This document shows positions 9,034 through 18,259 of a stretch of DNA of 64,000 nt, one piece after another. Below the pieces are notes generated by a model that did not search any database, was not told where the DNA came from, and saw nothing but the letters and a program-made list of their open reading frames with translations. Origin of the DNA: Herbinix luporum. GTDB lineage: Bacteria; Bacillota; Clostridia; Lachnospirales; Lachnospiraceae. The translations under genes were made by a program, and so were the position numbers. Position 1 is the first letter of the stretch; the number at the start of each line of letters is the position of its first letter. The DNA lies in NCBI RefSeq assembly GCF_900070325.1, contig NZ_LN879430.1, forward strand, positions 1,419,379 to 1,483,378. Reading direction: 5' to 3'.

Positions 9034-9705
9034 TTAATGCATTAGTCCCCCATGAAAATAACATTCATATACTTTTATCTCATTACAGTAGATTTCTTCA
9101 TACCCCTGAAACCAAGTAAAATCCCCCGCAACTTTACATTTATACAAGTATTCTCCCGATTGATAATATTCTGGACCTCGATAGGGCATATTTTTATCTG
9201 CTTTTCTAAGAGCTTCCTTTAAAAAGTTTCCACTAAACTTATCTTTTAGAACCCGTCCTAGATAATTCATGGCATAAACGGCTTTTCCATCTTTCCAAAT
9301 AGCCTCCTGCCCTGCAAATTGTTCTCCTCCCACATATGTATCATGATATATGAAAGGTCCATTTGTATACTGATAATCATGGGAATCAAATCTTGTTGAA
9401 GTAGTTTCATTCATAAATGCTGCATATGTGTTTTTATTTGCTTCAAGTCTGAAATCTATCAGTTGGTCTAAATCTGTCTTTGTATCAGATGAAACATTGA
9501 TCATACACTCTTGATCTCTAACCAGATAATCCACAGTCACATTAAATAGATTACTAATTTGAATTAAATTTGAAATATCCGGATAAACCTGTCCTGACTC
9601 CCATTTAGCAACGGCCTGTCTTGATACATTAAGTTTCTCAGCCAATTCTTCCTGTGTGAAGCCTTTATTTTTTCTTAAAAGTTGTAGTTTTTCGGAAAAT
9701 ATCAT
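9034..9705 (-). CDS. XRE family transcriptional regulator with DUF5680-like C-terminal domain
   Basis: Residues 1-60 form a classic helix-turn-helix: LRKNKGFTQEELAEKLNVSR, then QAVAKWESGQVYPDISNL. The remaining 160 residues begin with LDQLIDFRLEANKNTYAAF and resemble the DUF5680 domain often joined to such repressors; this assignment is from memory of the family. The protein probably binds DNA and senses an unknown ligand through the C-terminal part. The ATG at 9703-9705 is preferred over the GTG at 9714 because GGAGGTG lies 7 bases before it. Confidence 0.8.
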   Translation of the reverse strand: MIFSEKLQLLRKNKGFTQEELAEKLNVSRQAVAKWESGQVYPDISNLIQISNLFNVTVDYLVRDQECMINVSSDTKTDLDQLIDFRLEANKNTYAAFMNETTSTRFDSHDYQYTNGPFIYHDTYVGGEQFAGQEAIWKDGKAVYAMNYLGRVLKDKFSGNFLKEALRKADKNMPYRGPEYYQSGEYLYKCKVAGDFTWFQGYEEIYCNEIKVYECYFHGGLMH

Positions 9706-9848
9706 TATTAGCACCTCCGAGATAATTCTACGCCAGCCAAGTTACAATAGACATAACCCAATGTTTGCGATTGTGCTACTTTTGTTATACATGTTCTTAA
9801 ATTTCCCTTTTGTTTTTTAGTACAAGATATACTTTATTAATAGCTTTC

Positions 9849-11480
9849 TTATTTCTTTATTAGATTGCCCTTATTAAAATTTATGTAGAACTCTACTAAT
9901 TCCTCCGGCAATAAGGGCTTACTATAGTAATATCCTTGGACTTCGTCACAGTTTAGTCTTTTAAGTATATTTAATTGTTCCTCTGTTTCAACACCTTCAG
10001 CTATTACAATCTTATCAAATGTATGGGCATATTCTATAAAATGCTTCACCAGTTCCTCAATTTCAATCTTATGAATCCTATCAATAAAGTATTTATCGAT
10101 TTTCAATTTATCAAAAGGTATTTCATTTATACTCATAAGGGAGTTATAACCGGTTCCAAAATCATCAATAGAAATTTTATATCCTAATTCTTTTAAAAAG
10201 TACATTTTTTCTATTAATTTTTTATCATCATAGGCTATGGCTCTCTCTGTAATTTCAATTTCAAAATCTAATCGTTCAAGATTTTTGCTGGTAATAATAT
10301 CTTTAGCCCATGCAGTAAAGTTATCGTCGATTAATTCGTTTACAGAGGTATTAATAGAACATTTTAAATCTATCCCTTTACTTTTCCAATTATTTATCTG
10401 TGTTGTTGCACTGTCAAAAACATATTTAGCAATTCTATTAATAAATCCGATTTCTTCTGCGATTGGAATAAAGATATTTGGCCCGATATGCTCATTACCG
10501 TTTCTTTTCCATCTTACCAAGGCTTCAACACCGGAAATCCTATTGTTAATGATATCAATTTTAGGCTGGTACATTACATACAATTCATTTCTATCAATAG
10601 ATTCAAGCAGTGAACCGGTGATATTTTGAACTTCTCTTCTTCTGCTTTCTAAGTCAACATTGTAATAATAAAGGCCTGATTCCTTTTCTTCTCCTTGTTC
10701 ATAAGCTATCCGGGCTTTATTATATATTTCAATTGGTGTAATTTCTTCCCCCTTATACTCATAAATACCGACTTTTAACGATACTCTAATTTTATATCCC
10801 CCCATAGAAACAGGGAAATCAAAATAATCTTCTAAAATTTCCTTTATTTTTTCTTCATAGTCGTAATTGCAACTTTTACATGCCAGTATAATTAATTCAT
10901 CTTTTTCATAAGAGTAAATGGCATTTCGTCCACAACAGTGACTTAACTTCTTGGCCAAATTATCTACTATAGCAAATACTAATTTATTATCAACGTATTT
11001 TTCTATATCATTAAGGTTGGTTAACTTTATTGAAAATAGCTTAAATTTCTCTTTTGATTTACTTCTTTCTTCAATATCACGTAAAAGCTTCTGGGCATTG
11101 GGAAGATTGTAAAAAGGACTTTTTAGGTTTAATCTATTTATTCTTTCAAACATATATCCCGTTAAAAAACCTATCAATAAAAATATTAATAAACGAGAAA
11201 TCCAATTTATTGGATCCTGCATAATACCATTTGGAACATCTAGAGGTATGAAAGGTCCTACTAATATACCGCAAACTACTCCTGCTATTAAGCCGCTATA
11301 AGTTCCCCAAAAAAGTGAAGATAGAATTATTGGTATATACAATAATTGTACAAATACCATCTTGGTTCCACCTGTTATATAAATCAATTGTAAAATTGCA
11401 ACAACGAGAATACTTATCAGGAGGATTTTAAATAAGTTATTTCGATATTTTTTACTAGTAGGTCCTTTTAGCCAGTTCAT
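9849..11480 (-). CDS. Membrane-anchored cyclic-di-GMP phosphodiesterase (degenerate GGDEF + EAL)
   Basis: The 543-residue protein has a membrane region (about residues 15-115), then a GGDEF-like domain whose active-site loop reads YEKDE at about 191-195 instead of GGDEF, so cyclase activity is unlikely. It ends with an intact EAL domain from about residue 290. GVEALVRW (EAL at 319-321), EITERAI, IDDFGTGYNSL, KIDKYF and IAEGVE are all present, which supports hydrolysis of c-di-GMP at the inner face of the membrane. The degenerate domain may bind GTP as a regulator (inference). AGGAG precedes the ATG by about 10 bases. Confidence 0.88.
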   Translation of the reverse strand: MNWLKGPTSKKYRNNLFKILLISILVVAILQLIYITGGTKMVFVQLLYIPIILSSLFWGTYSGLIAGVVCGILVGPFIPLDVPNGIMQDPINWISRLLIFLLIGFLTGYMFERINRLNLKSPFYNLPNAQKLLRDIEERSKSKEKFKLFSIKLTNLNDIEKYVDNKLVFAIVDNLAKKLSHCCGRNAIYSYEKDELIILACKSCNYDYEEKIKEILEDYFDFPVSMGGYKIRVSLKVGIYEYKGEEITPIEIYNKARIAYEQGEEKESGLYYYNVDLESRRREVQNITGSLLESIDRNELYVMYQPKIDIINNRISGVEALVRWKRNGNEHIGPNIFIPIAEEIGFINRIAKYVFDSATTQINNWKSKGIDLKCSINTSVNELIDDNFTAWAKDIITSKNLERLDFEIEITERAIAYDDKKLIEKMYFLKELGYKISIDDFGTGYNSLMSINEIPFDKLKIDKYFIDRIHKIEIEELVKHFIEYAHTFDKIVIAEGVETEEQLNILKRLNCDEVQGYYYSKPLLPEELVEFYINFNKGNLIKK

Positions 11481-11649
11481 GAGGTATTTCTCCTTTCACG
11501 GTGGAGTTAGTGAGTAATAACTATATTAAAAAATCCATATTTATAATCATTTTTTATATTTTATCATATATGCAATTTTACAACAATACGTCATTATTCT
11601 ACATCTAATATTTATATTTTACATAATATCATTATTTTCATGTTTTTTA

Positions 11650-12795
11650 TCAATGCCTTAATCCAAAGCGTTTGTTTAGGCGAATTGTCTCAATAAGGGC
11701 GCAATATTTATCTGCAAAACAAATAATTAGGGCCTCTTTACTTTTAGGAATTTTGGTAATAGTTAGTGGCCACATATGGCTACGAATTGCCTCTTGTACT
11801 TTTTCAGGAACATCAAAATTTTTTACTGCATTAATACATGCAATCTCTGGGTGATCAAAACCATGGGTTTTACGGGAAGGGTCACCATCGTGCCAGTCAT
11901 ATAGATATAAATCGTGAAGCATAGCTGCTTCTACTAATTTCTTTTCATCCGCATTAAGATGTAATTTTTCATTAATAAGATAACTTATCCAAGCTACATT
12001 TTCGCAGTGCTCCAAGGTAGTAGTTGTACCATGCTGAATATAGTTATCCATCTGTTTTACTACATCGGATTCATAATAATCTTTAATCAGTTCGACAAAT
12101 TGTTTTTCACGAAGTTGTTTTGCTATCCGATTTTTTCTCCCCGGAAGTTTAAAAACTGCAATACGTTGAATTGCTTTCAAGTAAAATGAATTCCGATTAC
12201 CATAGACCCGGTTTACAATATCAGTCATGTGATTTTGAAATGCTTCTTCTATGGAAGCTACATATTTCTGAAAGTCCGTTAGTGACGATATTGTTAGTGT
12301 AGTATCTATTGAAATAATAGAAACAAGTATAAGAGACAAGATAAATAATAAAGATTCAGGTAAAAAACTAAGTCCTCTATCTACTAGGGGTATCAGGACT
12401 TCCATGGCCAGTATTGCGGCAAAGCCAAATGCAAGTGATGTTGGCACACTTGTCCTTCCCTTGATATTTAGCCATATATCACTGTAATCCCACCACCGTG
12501 CCTTGAACAGTTTTTCAAGAGCCCATGATGTAGGATATTCTAAAAGCATGCTTACAATAAAGCCAAGCATAAATATCATCCACCATTTAATACTGGGCAG
12601 ATAACCGGCTTTTATCAAGTCATATATGATAAAGCCCAGTACTGACGCAAATCCATAAATAGGACAAATAGGACCATAAAGAAAACCCCGGTTAGCCCAC
12701 TTATGTTCTCGAATAGTACAATATATACTTTCCCAAATCCAACCAAAGAAACTAAAAATGAAAAAGGCAATAATATATTTATTCAAAAAAATCAC
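11650..12795 (-). CDS. CmpB-like membrane protein fused to an HD-domain phosphohydrolase
   Basis: Residues 1-170 match the putative ABC-transporter type IV (CmpB, PF06541-like) family: FSFFGWIWESIYCTIREHKW, then NRGFLYGPICPIYGFASVLG and four to five membrane helices. A linker leads to a C-terminal HD domain with LEHCENVAW (H263), MLHDLYLYD (HD at 294-295) and ICFADKYCA. CmpB proteins normally end after the membrane domain, so the HD part is an added catalytic module that probably hydrolyses a phosphate-containing small molecule. Partner and substrate are unknown. Confidence 0.75.
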   Translation of the reverse strand: MIFLNKYIIAFFIFSFFGWIWESIYCTIREHKWANRGFLYGPICPIYGFASVLGFIIYDLIKAGYLPSIKWWMIFMLGFIVSMLLEYPTSWALEKLFKARWWDYSDIWLNIKGRTSVPTSLAFGFAAILAMEVLIPLVDRGLSFLPESLLFILSLILVSIISIDTTLTISSLTDFQKYVASIEEAFQNHMTDIVNRVYGNRNSFYLKAIQRIAVFKLPGRKNRIAKQLREKQFVELIKDYYESDVVKQMDNYIQHGTTTTLEHCENVAWISYLINEKLHLNADEKKLVEAAMLHDLYLYDWHDGDPSRKTHGFDHPEIACINAVKNFDVPEKVQEAIRSHMWPLTITKIPKSKEALIICFADKYCALIETIRLNKRFGLRH

Positions 12796-13093
12796 TCCTT
12801 TTCATTTTGCTATTAAATTAAGACTTTACATATATATATCATATTTTTGTCATATTTAGCTACATTATAGAACATTAATTTATGTATGGACAAGAAAAAA
12901 ATCCAAGTAAGAGTATTCTTGGCTTTTTTATTTGTCTTATAAACTCTTATATAATTATATGGTTTTACGGAATAAATTTTTTTTATAATTAATATTATGA
13001 AAAACTTTTTTATTTTATTATTGAAATAGAGATATGCAAATGATATGATAAATATATAGCTTTAAGCCGCAAAACGGCAGAATGGAGTTTTTT
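12796..13093. other. Intergenic region between divergent units with a stray terminator-like hairpin
   Basis: About 300 AT-rich bases without a gene. CCAAG (12903-12907) pairs with CTTGG (12918-12922) and is followed by CTTTTTTA, a terminator reading on the plus strand, yet no plus-strand gene ends upstream. It may be left from a deleted gene or act as an attenuator. A small GCCG/CGGC hairpin lies near 13066-13078, before the cidA remnant. Confidence 0.45.
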
Positions 13094-13225
13094 ATGAACT
13101 ATATGAAGCAATTTGGAATTATACTACTGGTTTCCTTTCTTGGAGAAGTATTAAAGCATTTTCTTTCTCTCCCCATACCGGCTAGTATATATGGACTACT
13201 CCCATTGGAACTTACAAACAACTGA
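13094..13225 (+). pseudogene. CidA/LrgA holin-like protein, N-terminal fragment only
   Basis: The ATG with GGAG upstream opens a frame reading MNYMKQFGIILLVSFLGE, then PIPASIYGLL, the conserved first 36 residues of CidA/LrgA murein-hydrolase-export (holin-like) proteins. After YGLL the frame runs into nagB sequence out of frame and stops after 43 residues. About two thirds of the usual 110-120 residues are missing, so it cannot be functional. The junction with nagB lies near 13195-13200. Confidence 0.75.
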
Positions 13226-13827
13226 TTGAGTGGTACAATAAAGGTGACCTTGATTTTTCTCAAGTACGAACAGTTAATCTAGATGAATATAAAGGTCTTG
13301 AACCTGACAATCCTCAAAGCTACTACTATTTTATGTATGAAAACTTCTTTAAACATATCAATATCGATTTAAAAAATGTACATATACCAAACGGTCTAGA
13401 GGAAGACCCCATAAAAGAATGCAACCGCTACCAGGATATAATCTCTTCCCTAGGTGGCATTGACTTACAACTTCTAGGCTTGGGTAATAACGGACATATT
13501 GGTTTTAACGAACCCGGTAATTGCTTTAATAAAATTATACATTGCGTAGAATTGGCGCAAAGTACTATCGATGCCAATGCCCGTTTCTTTAATAGCATAG
13601 AGGAAGTTCCACGATATGCCTATACTATGGGTATTGGAAGTATTATGAGTGCCGAGAAAATTCTATTAATCGTCAGCGGAAAAGGAAAAGCTCAAATACT
13701 AAAAAAAGTTATTGAAGGCCCTATTCTTCCATCTGTACCTGCTTCTATCCTTCAGCTTCATAAAAATGTCACTATAATAGCTGACCAAGAGGCTTCATCA
13801 TTGTTAGATCAAAAATTATTAGATTAA
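13198..13827 (+). pseudogene. nagB: Glucosamine-6-phosphate deaminase, start and first ~40 residues deleted
   Basis: The frame starts abruptly at TPIGTYKQLIEW, the segment just after the substrate phosphate loop of NagB, and continues normally to the C-terminus. It contains VNLDEYKGL (general-base Asp), GLGNNGHIGFNEPG (catalytic His), and YTMGIGSIMSAEKIL. Upstream in the same frame a stop occurs at 13183-13185 and no start precedes the fragment; the first ATG (13333) lies past the NLDEY motif. The N-terminal LGLATGS-type loop is gone, fused out to the cidA start. An intact enzyme would convert GlcN-6-P to fructose-6-P and ammonia. nagA follows 18 bases downstream. Confidence 0.82.
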
Positions 13828-13845
13828 ATAATTAAGGAGATTGTA

Positions 13846-14958
13846 ATGATAATAAAAAACGCTCTTGTCTTTACAGATAATAGTTTTATTAGGAAGGATA
13901 TTTATATAGAGAAAGATCGTATCTCTAATAGTCCAATTTACGGGGCTGAAATTATTGAAGCAGAGGGATTGTATGCTATTCCAGGCTTAATCGACCTTCA
14001 TTTTCATGGTTGTGTAGGCCATGATTTCTCTGACGGGACACCAAAGGCACTTCAGGCTATTGCCAATTATGAAGCCTACTGGGGTATAACCGGTATTTCG
14101 CCGGCAACCATGACCTTAGGTTATGACCAACTATCTAAGATATTTAAAAACGCTGCTTCCTATGAAAATAATCAAGGTGCAGAGCTTGTCGGTATCAATA
14201 TGGAAGGCCCTTATCTTAGTCATGCTAAAAAGGGAGCCCAAAACGAAGCCTATCTAATGACTCCTAACTTGGAGCATTTTAGAACCATGCAAGATTTTGC
14301 CGGTGGCTTAATCAAACTGGTGGCTATTGCTCCCGAAGAACCTGGTGCTATGGATTTTATTAAGGCTGTGAAAAACGAAGTGGTTGTCTCCTTAGCACAT
14401 ACCACAGCTGATTATGATACCGCAGCCGAAGCCTTTCAAAAGGGTGCAAGTCATGTTACACATCTATATAATGCTATGCCTGCCTTCTCACATCGTAGCC
14501 CAGGAGTTATTGGGGCGGCACTGGATGCTGACCATGTAAAGGTTGAATTAATCTGTGACGGTGTACACATAGATCCCAGTGTGGTTCGTGCTACCTTTAA
14601 AATGTTCGGTGATGATCGCATCATCCTAATTAGCGATAGTATGAGGGCTACAGGTTTAGAAGATGGTGAATATACCTTGGGAGGACAGAATGTAATAGTA
14701 TCAGGTAATAAGGCTCTTCTCAAAGACGGAACCATTGCCGGCTCTACCACCAATCTGATGGCTTGTATGACAACAGCGGTATCCATGGGTATTCCTTTAG
14801 AAAGTGCCGTAAAATGCGCTTCGGTTAATCCGGCTAAGCAGCTTGGAATATATGATGAATATGGTAGCCTCACTCCCGGAAAATATGCCAATATTGTACT
14901 ATTAAATAAGGACTTAAGTATCAATAAAGTTATACTTAAGGGTAAAGTATATAGATAA
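13846..14958 (+). CDS. nagA: N-acetylglucosamine-6-phosphate deacetylase
   Basis: The 370-residue amidohydrolase shows all key motifs: GLIDLHFHG (metal HxH), NMEGPYLS (metal Glu), LAHTTADYD and VTHLYNAM (metal and substrate His), and LISDSMRATG (catalytic Asp). It removes acetate from GlcNAc-6-P in amino-sugar and cell-wall recycling in the cytoplasm. Its length is normal and an AAGGAG site precedes the ATG. Its natural partner, nagB, is broken just upstream, so use of the product would need another deaminase elsewhere. A strong terminator follows. Confidence 0.95.
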   Translation: MIIKNALVFTDNSFIRKDIYIEKDRISNSPIYGAEIIEAEGLYAIPGLIDLHFHGCVGHDFSDGTPKALQAIANYEAYWGITGISPATMTLGYDQLSKIFKNAASYENNQGAELVGINMEGPYLSHAKKGAQNEAYLMTPNLEHFRTMQDFAGGLIKLVAIAPEEPGAMDFIKAVKNEVVVSLAHTTADYDTAAEAFQKGASHVTHLYNAMPAFSHRSPGVIGAALDADHVKVELICDGVHIDPSVVRATFKMFGDDRIILISDSMRATGLEDGEYTLGGQNVIVSGNKALLKDGTIAGSTTNLMACMTTAVSMGIPLESAVKCASVNPAKQLGIYDEYGSLTPGKYANIVLLNKDLSINKVILKGKVYR

Positions 14959-14960
14959 TC

Positions 14961-15002
14961 AAAATCCCCTTGTATAAGATAACCTTACATCAAGGGGATT
15001 TT
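14961..15002 (+). terminator. Rho-independent terminator after nagA
   Basis: AAAATCCCCTTG (14961-14972) is perfectly complementary to CAAGGGGATTTT (14991-15002), and TATTTG follows. It is placed 3 bases after the nagA stop. Confidence 0.9.
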
Positions 15003-15087
15003 ATTTGTCCTAAACTTTCAATTTTTATTCTTTAACATTTATATTCTTTAAAACAATTTAAAACAGGTTTTTATAATATAATCCTAT

Positions 15088-17013
15088 TTATTCAGTTCTT
15101 AAGGCAACAACCGGATCTTTCTTAGCTGCACTTCGTGACGGAATAATACCGGCAATCAGTGTAAGAAGCATACTGATAATAATCAGAATAACAGCTGTCT
15201 GTACCGGCAGTATTGCACTAAGATTGTTAAGACCTGTCAGCTTATGCAGTATCAGATTAATGGGGATACAAAGCAGATAGGTAATTACCACTCCAAGGAG
15301 GCCGGATGTAAAGCCTATTATAACTGTTTCTGCATTAAACATACTGGATACATTCCTTTTAGAGGCACCGATAGCACGGAGAATACCAATCTCCTTTGTA
15401 CGTTCCTGTACTGAAATCAGTGTAATAACCCCAATCATAATGGATGAAACAATCAAAGATACTGCGACAAAAGCAATCAAAACATAGGTAACTGCATCAA
15501 TAATGGTAGTTATGGATGACATCATAAGACCTACATAGTCTGTATAGCTAATTTCCTCTAAATCGTCAACAGTTTGGTTGTACTCTGAGATTGCCTCCTT
15601 AATAACATCCTTGTTAGCAAAGGATGAAGCATAGAGATTTACTGTTGTCGGGCTATCTAAATCAACACAACCAAGTGTTATTAGGTTTTTTTCATAAGTA
15701 GAATCTGAAAATTCTAAAATTTCATCGTAATATAGGGCACACATTTCCTCCGTATACTGAGTTATGGCCATATCTAAGGCAGCGGCTAGTTGCTCATTAG
15801 TCATGGTGCTCAACTGCTGTTCTACCTGGGTAGCGTACTGGGTATGGTACTGTTCGGTTAAGGCCCGGCTAAACAACTCTTTCAAGTCTTCATCACTCAT
15901 AGAAGTAATATAGTCTGCAATGGTTGCCCCATCCATTCCCGTCTGCTCTGCCATGGCCGGTGCAATAGCAGCTTCCATATCTTCACGGGTCATACTTGTA
16001 AGGGTAGAAGAAACGAACTGCTCCACTTCCTCTTCGGAAGGAATACTCATAATCTTAATGTATGCAGCAGCTTTTCCTGATGTATCAAGAGCTTCTATAT
16101 ACTCTTTAAATTCTGCTGCTTTTTTATCATTTGTAACCGTACCATCTGTATCCTTAAAAGGTAGTCCGGTAAAAATATCCGTACCTGGATTTTCCTTCTG
16201 TGCCTTTACTGCTTCAGATTGGGCTGCATTCTCTATAATATATTCCGTAAGCTTACTTGTATATCCTATGGAACCTCTGCTTGAAGAGGCAATGGAATTT
16301 TTACTGGGCTTTGCTATACCGACAACACGAAGTTTCAGTGCATTATCATATAGATAGTAAATAGGTTTTTAAGGGATAGTCCAAAGGATGTTCCAAAGGA
16401 CATAGATGGTTTTTTCTTTCTGCGGTTACTTTCATCCCTAGTTTGTGCCTTAGCTAATTCCTTCTTTACCTCTTGGTCTGAAAGGGGCATAGTATCACTG
16501 GTAATCTTGCCGTCTAGCATCCTTACAATCCTAGTTGAATATTTTTCGGCCAGGTCGGGATTGTGAGTAACCATAACCACAAGGCGATCCTTTGAGATTT
16601 CTTTAAGTATATCCATAACCTGAATACTGGTCTCAGTATCAAGAGCTCCGGTCGGTTCATCGGCTAGGATAATATCGGGATTATTAACTATGGCACGGGC
16701 TATGGCAACTCTTTGCATCTGACCGCCGGACATTTCAGAGGGTTTTTTTCGCAACTGATCTGCAAGACCCACTTTTTCTAAAGCTTCCTTAGCCCTTTTA
16801 CGGCGCTCCTTTTTAGAAACTCCGGACAGGGTAAGTGCAAGTATACTGATCAAGTCCCCCGATTAAATTTAGCATGGTTGTTTTACCGCAACCTGAAGGT
16901 CCTAGTATAGAAACAAATTCACTGTCACGAAATTTTAAATCTATTCCTTTTAATGCCTTGACATCTTCGCCGCCGGCAGGATAAATTTTTGTTATGTTTT
17001 TTAGTTCAAGCAA
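15088..17013 (-). pseudogene. Fused ABC ATPase-permease (macrolide-export/FtsX type) broken by two internal deletions
   Basis: Read on the minus strand, 17013 opens an ATPase (LELKNITKIYPAGG, Walker A GPSGCGKTT) that stops being homologous after GGLDQYT. The frame shifts by one and resumes at LALTLSGVSKKERR, so the Q-loop region, about 45-50 residues, is missing. The signature SGGQMQRVAIARA and Walker B IILADEPTGALD remain. The ATPase then leads into FGLSLKNLFT, the start of a fused permease, and shifts frame again at about 16345-16350 into YDNALKLRVVGIAKPSKNS. The N-terminal part of the permease is therefore also deleted. The permease C-terminus (VQERTKEIGILRAIGASKRNV and the last helices) is intact to 15088. 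Both breaks are out of frame, so the gene is dead as written. Confidence 0.85.
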
Positions 17014-17094
17014 TATATTTCCTCCTTAATTTAGCTTTTTGTCTTATGTATTTTCTAATCCGGTTCTATTGCGGAGGCCTTAATAGCAATGTTA

Positions 17095-17712
17095 CTATGA
17101 TATTAAGTATATGGTTTTAGATATTGTAGACACTAATTCTTCAAACTTACTATTTAAATGAGGGGGACTCCATTCCGGACTTCTACAAAGAAAAACATAA
17201 TCAAAGTTTTCATAATAAATAGATTTTATATCCTCAGTATTTTCAAATGGAAATAATCCATCTAAGCTATGAATTTGGGAATCATTTCTCCTAATCCATT
17301 TTACTATTGTATTAGGACGCTCTTCAATAACTCTTCTTAACCAATTACCACAATTACAATTGTCACTACCTTGATAATAATGATAGTAGTCATGATGAAA
17401 ATCAATATTTACTATCCTTAGTTGTAATAACTTTGGTAATCTATCAATAAATTTTTTTATGTATTTATGGCTATCTGCCTTTATGAAATTTTCTTTTGGA
17501 ATTCTCAATTTCATTAAAAATTCCTTGAAGATATAGTAATCGTTAATTACCCCAACTTTCCTAAGTTCCGGGTAACTTAAGTACCTTTTCTTCCACATAG
17601 ATTGTAACATCTTTTTAGGTAGATCATCACTACCATTGGGAAAATATAGGTCTCTTTCCTGTGATGAGGCATTAATAAAATAATCAAAATCAATGCTTAA
17701 AATTCCTACCAC
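17095..17712 (-). CDS. Uncharacterised protein with acidic/histidine-rich metal-site-like motifs
   Basis: I do not recognise this 205-residue protein with confidence. It opens with GILSIDFDYFINAS and has VNIDFHHDYYHYY around residue 100, a DxHHD pattern like those that hold metal ions in arginase-like or UPF0489-type proteins. A CNCGNWLRR turn follows and YVFLCRSPEWSPPHL lies near the C-terminus. It looks soluble, with no signal peptide. The GTG start follows AGGGGTGAT closely. It lies between the dead ABC gene and a GNAT acetyltransferase on the same strand, 43 bases downstream of the latter's stop. Confidence 0.6.
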   Translation of the reverse strand: MVGILSIDFDYFINASSQERDLYFPNGSDDLPKKMLQSMWKKRYLSYPELRKVGVINDYYIFKEFLMKLRIPKENFIKADSHKYIKKFIDRLPKLLQLRIVNIDFHHDYYHYYQGSDNCNCGNWLRRVIEERPNTIVKWIRRNDSQIHSLDGLFPFENTEDIKSIYYENFDYVFLCRSPEWSPPHLNSKFEELVSTISKTIYLIS

Positions 17713-17755
17713 AATATCACCCCTATGTATAAGAAAAAGTATTAAATTGTTCTTC

Positions 17756-18172
17756 CTACAAATTCTTTTTCATCCAAATATGGGGACATCCCTCATCTAA
17801 ATAGGTTTCTCCCTGCTTTATATACCCTAGTTTTTCATAAAACCCTGCAACTCTTACTTGTCCTGATAGCATAACACTTTTTCCACCATTTTCCCTAATA
17901 TATTCTTCAGCGGCATTAAGTATTCTTCTACCAATATTTTTTCCTCGCCATTCTTTTAGAACTGCAACTCTCCCTATGATATATGATTCTTTTTCACTAT
18001 TGTAATAAATTCTACATGTTGAAATTGGCTCTTCATTTGAATACATAACCATATGTTTAGCTATATCATCAAATTCATCATACTCATCATAGAATCCTTG
18101 CTCTTTAACAAATACTTCACTTCTTATCTTTTTAGCTTCTTCAGGCAAGTAATTATAGTCTTTAATTATCAT
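17756..18172 (-). CDS. GNAT family N-acetyltransferase (ElaA/YjcF-like)
   Basis: The 138-residue single-domain protein contains the GNAT core: IRSEVFVKEQGF at the N-terminus, then GRVAVLKEWRGKNIGRRIL (acetyl-CoA pyrophosphate-binding loop RGKNIG) and VAGFYEKLGYIKQGE. The EVFVxEQG start is typical of the ElaA/YjcF subgroup, whose substrates are mostly unknown. The ATG at 18170-18172 is preferred because AAAGGAGGA sits 5 bases before it; the longer frame has no such site. Confidence 0.85.
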   Translation of the reverse strand: MIIKDYNYLPEEAKKIRSEVFVKEQGFYDEYDEFDDIAKHMVMYSNEEPISTCRIYYNSEKESYIIGRVAVLKEWRGKNIGRRILNAAEEYIRENGGKSVMLSGQVRVAGFYEKLGYIKQGETYLDEGCPHIWMKKNL

Positions 18173-18259
18173 TTTGTCCTCCTTTAAAGTAAATGCCAGC
18201 TTATAAACTAATTGCATTGCTTTATTATACACTAATTTTATAAATTTCTTAATATAAAA

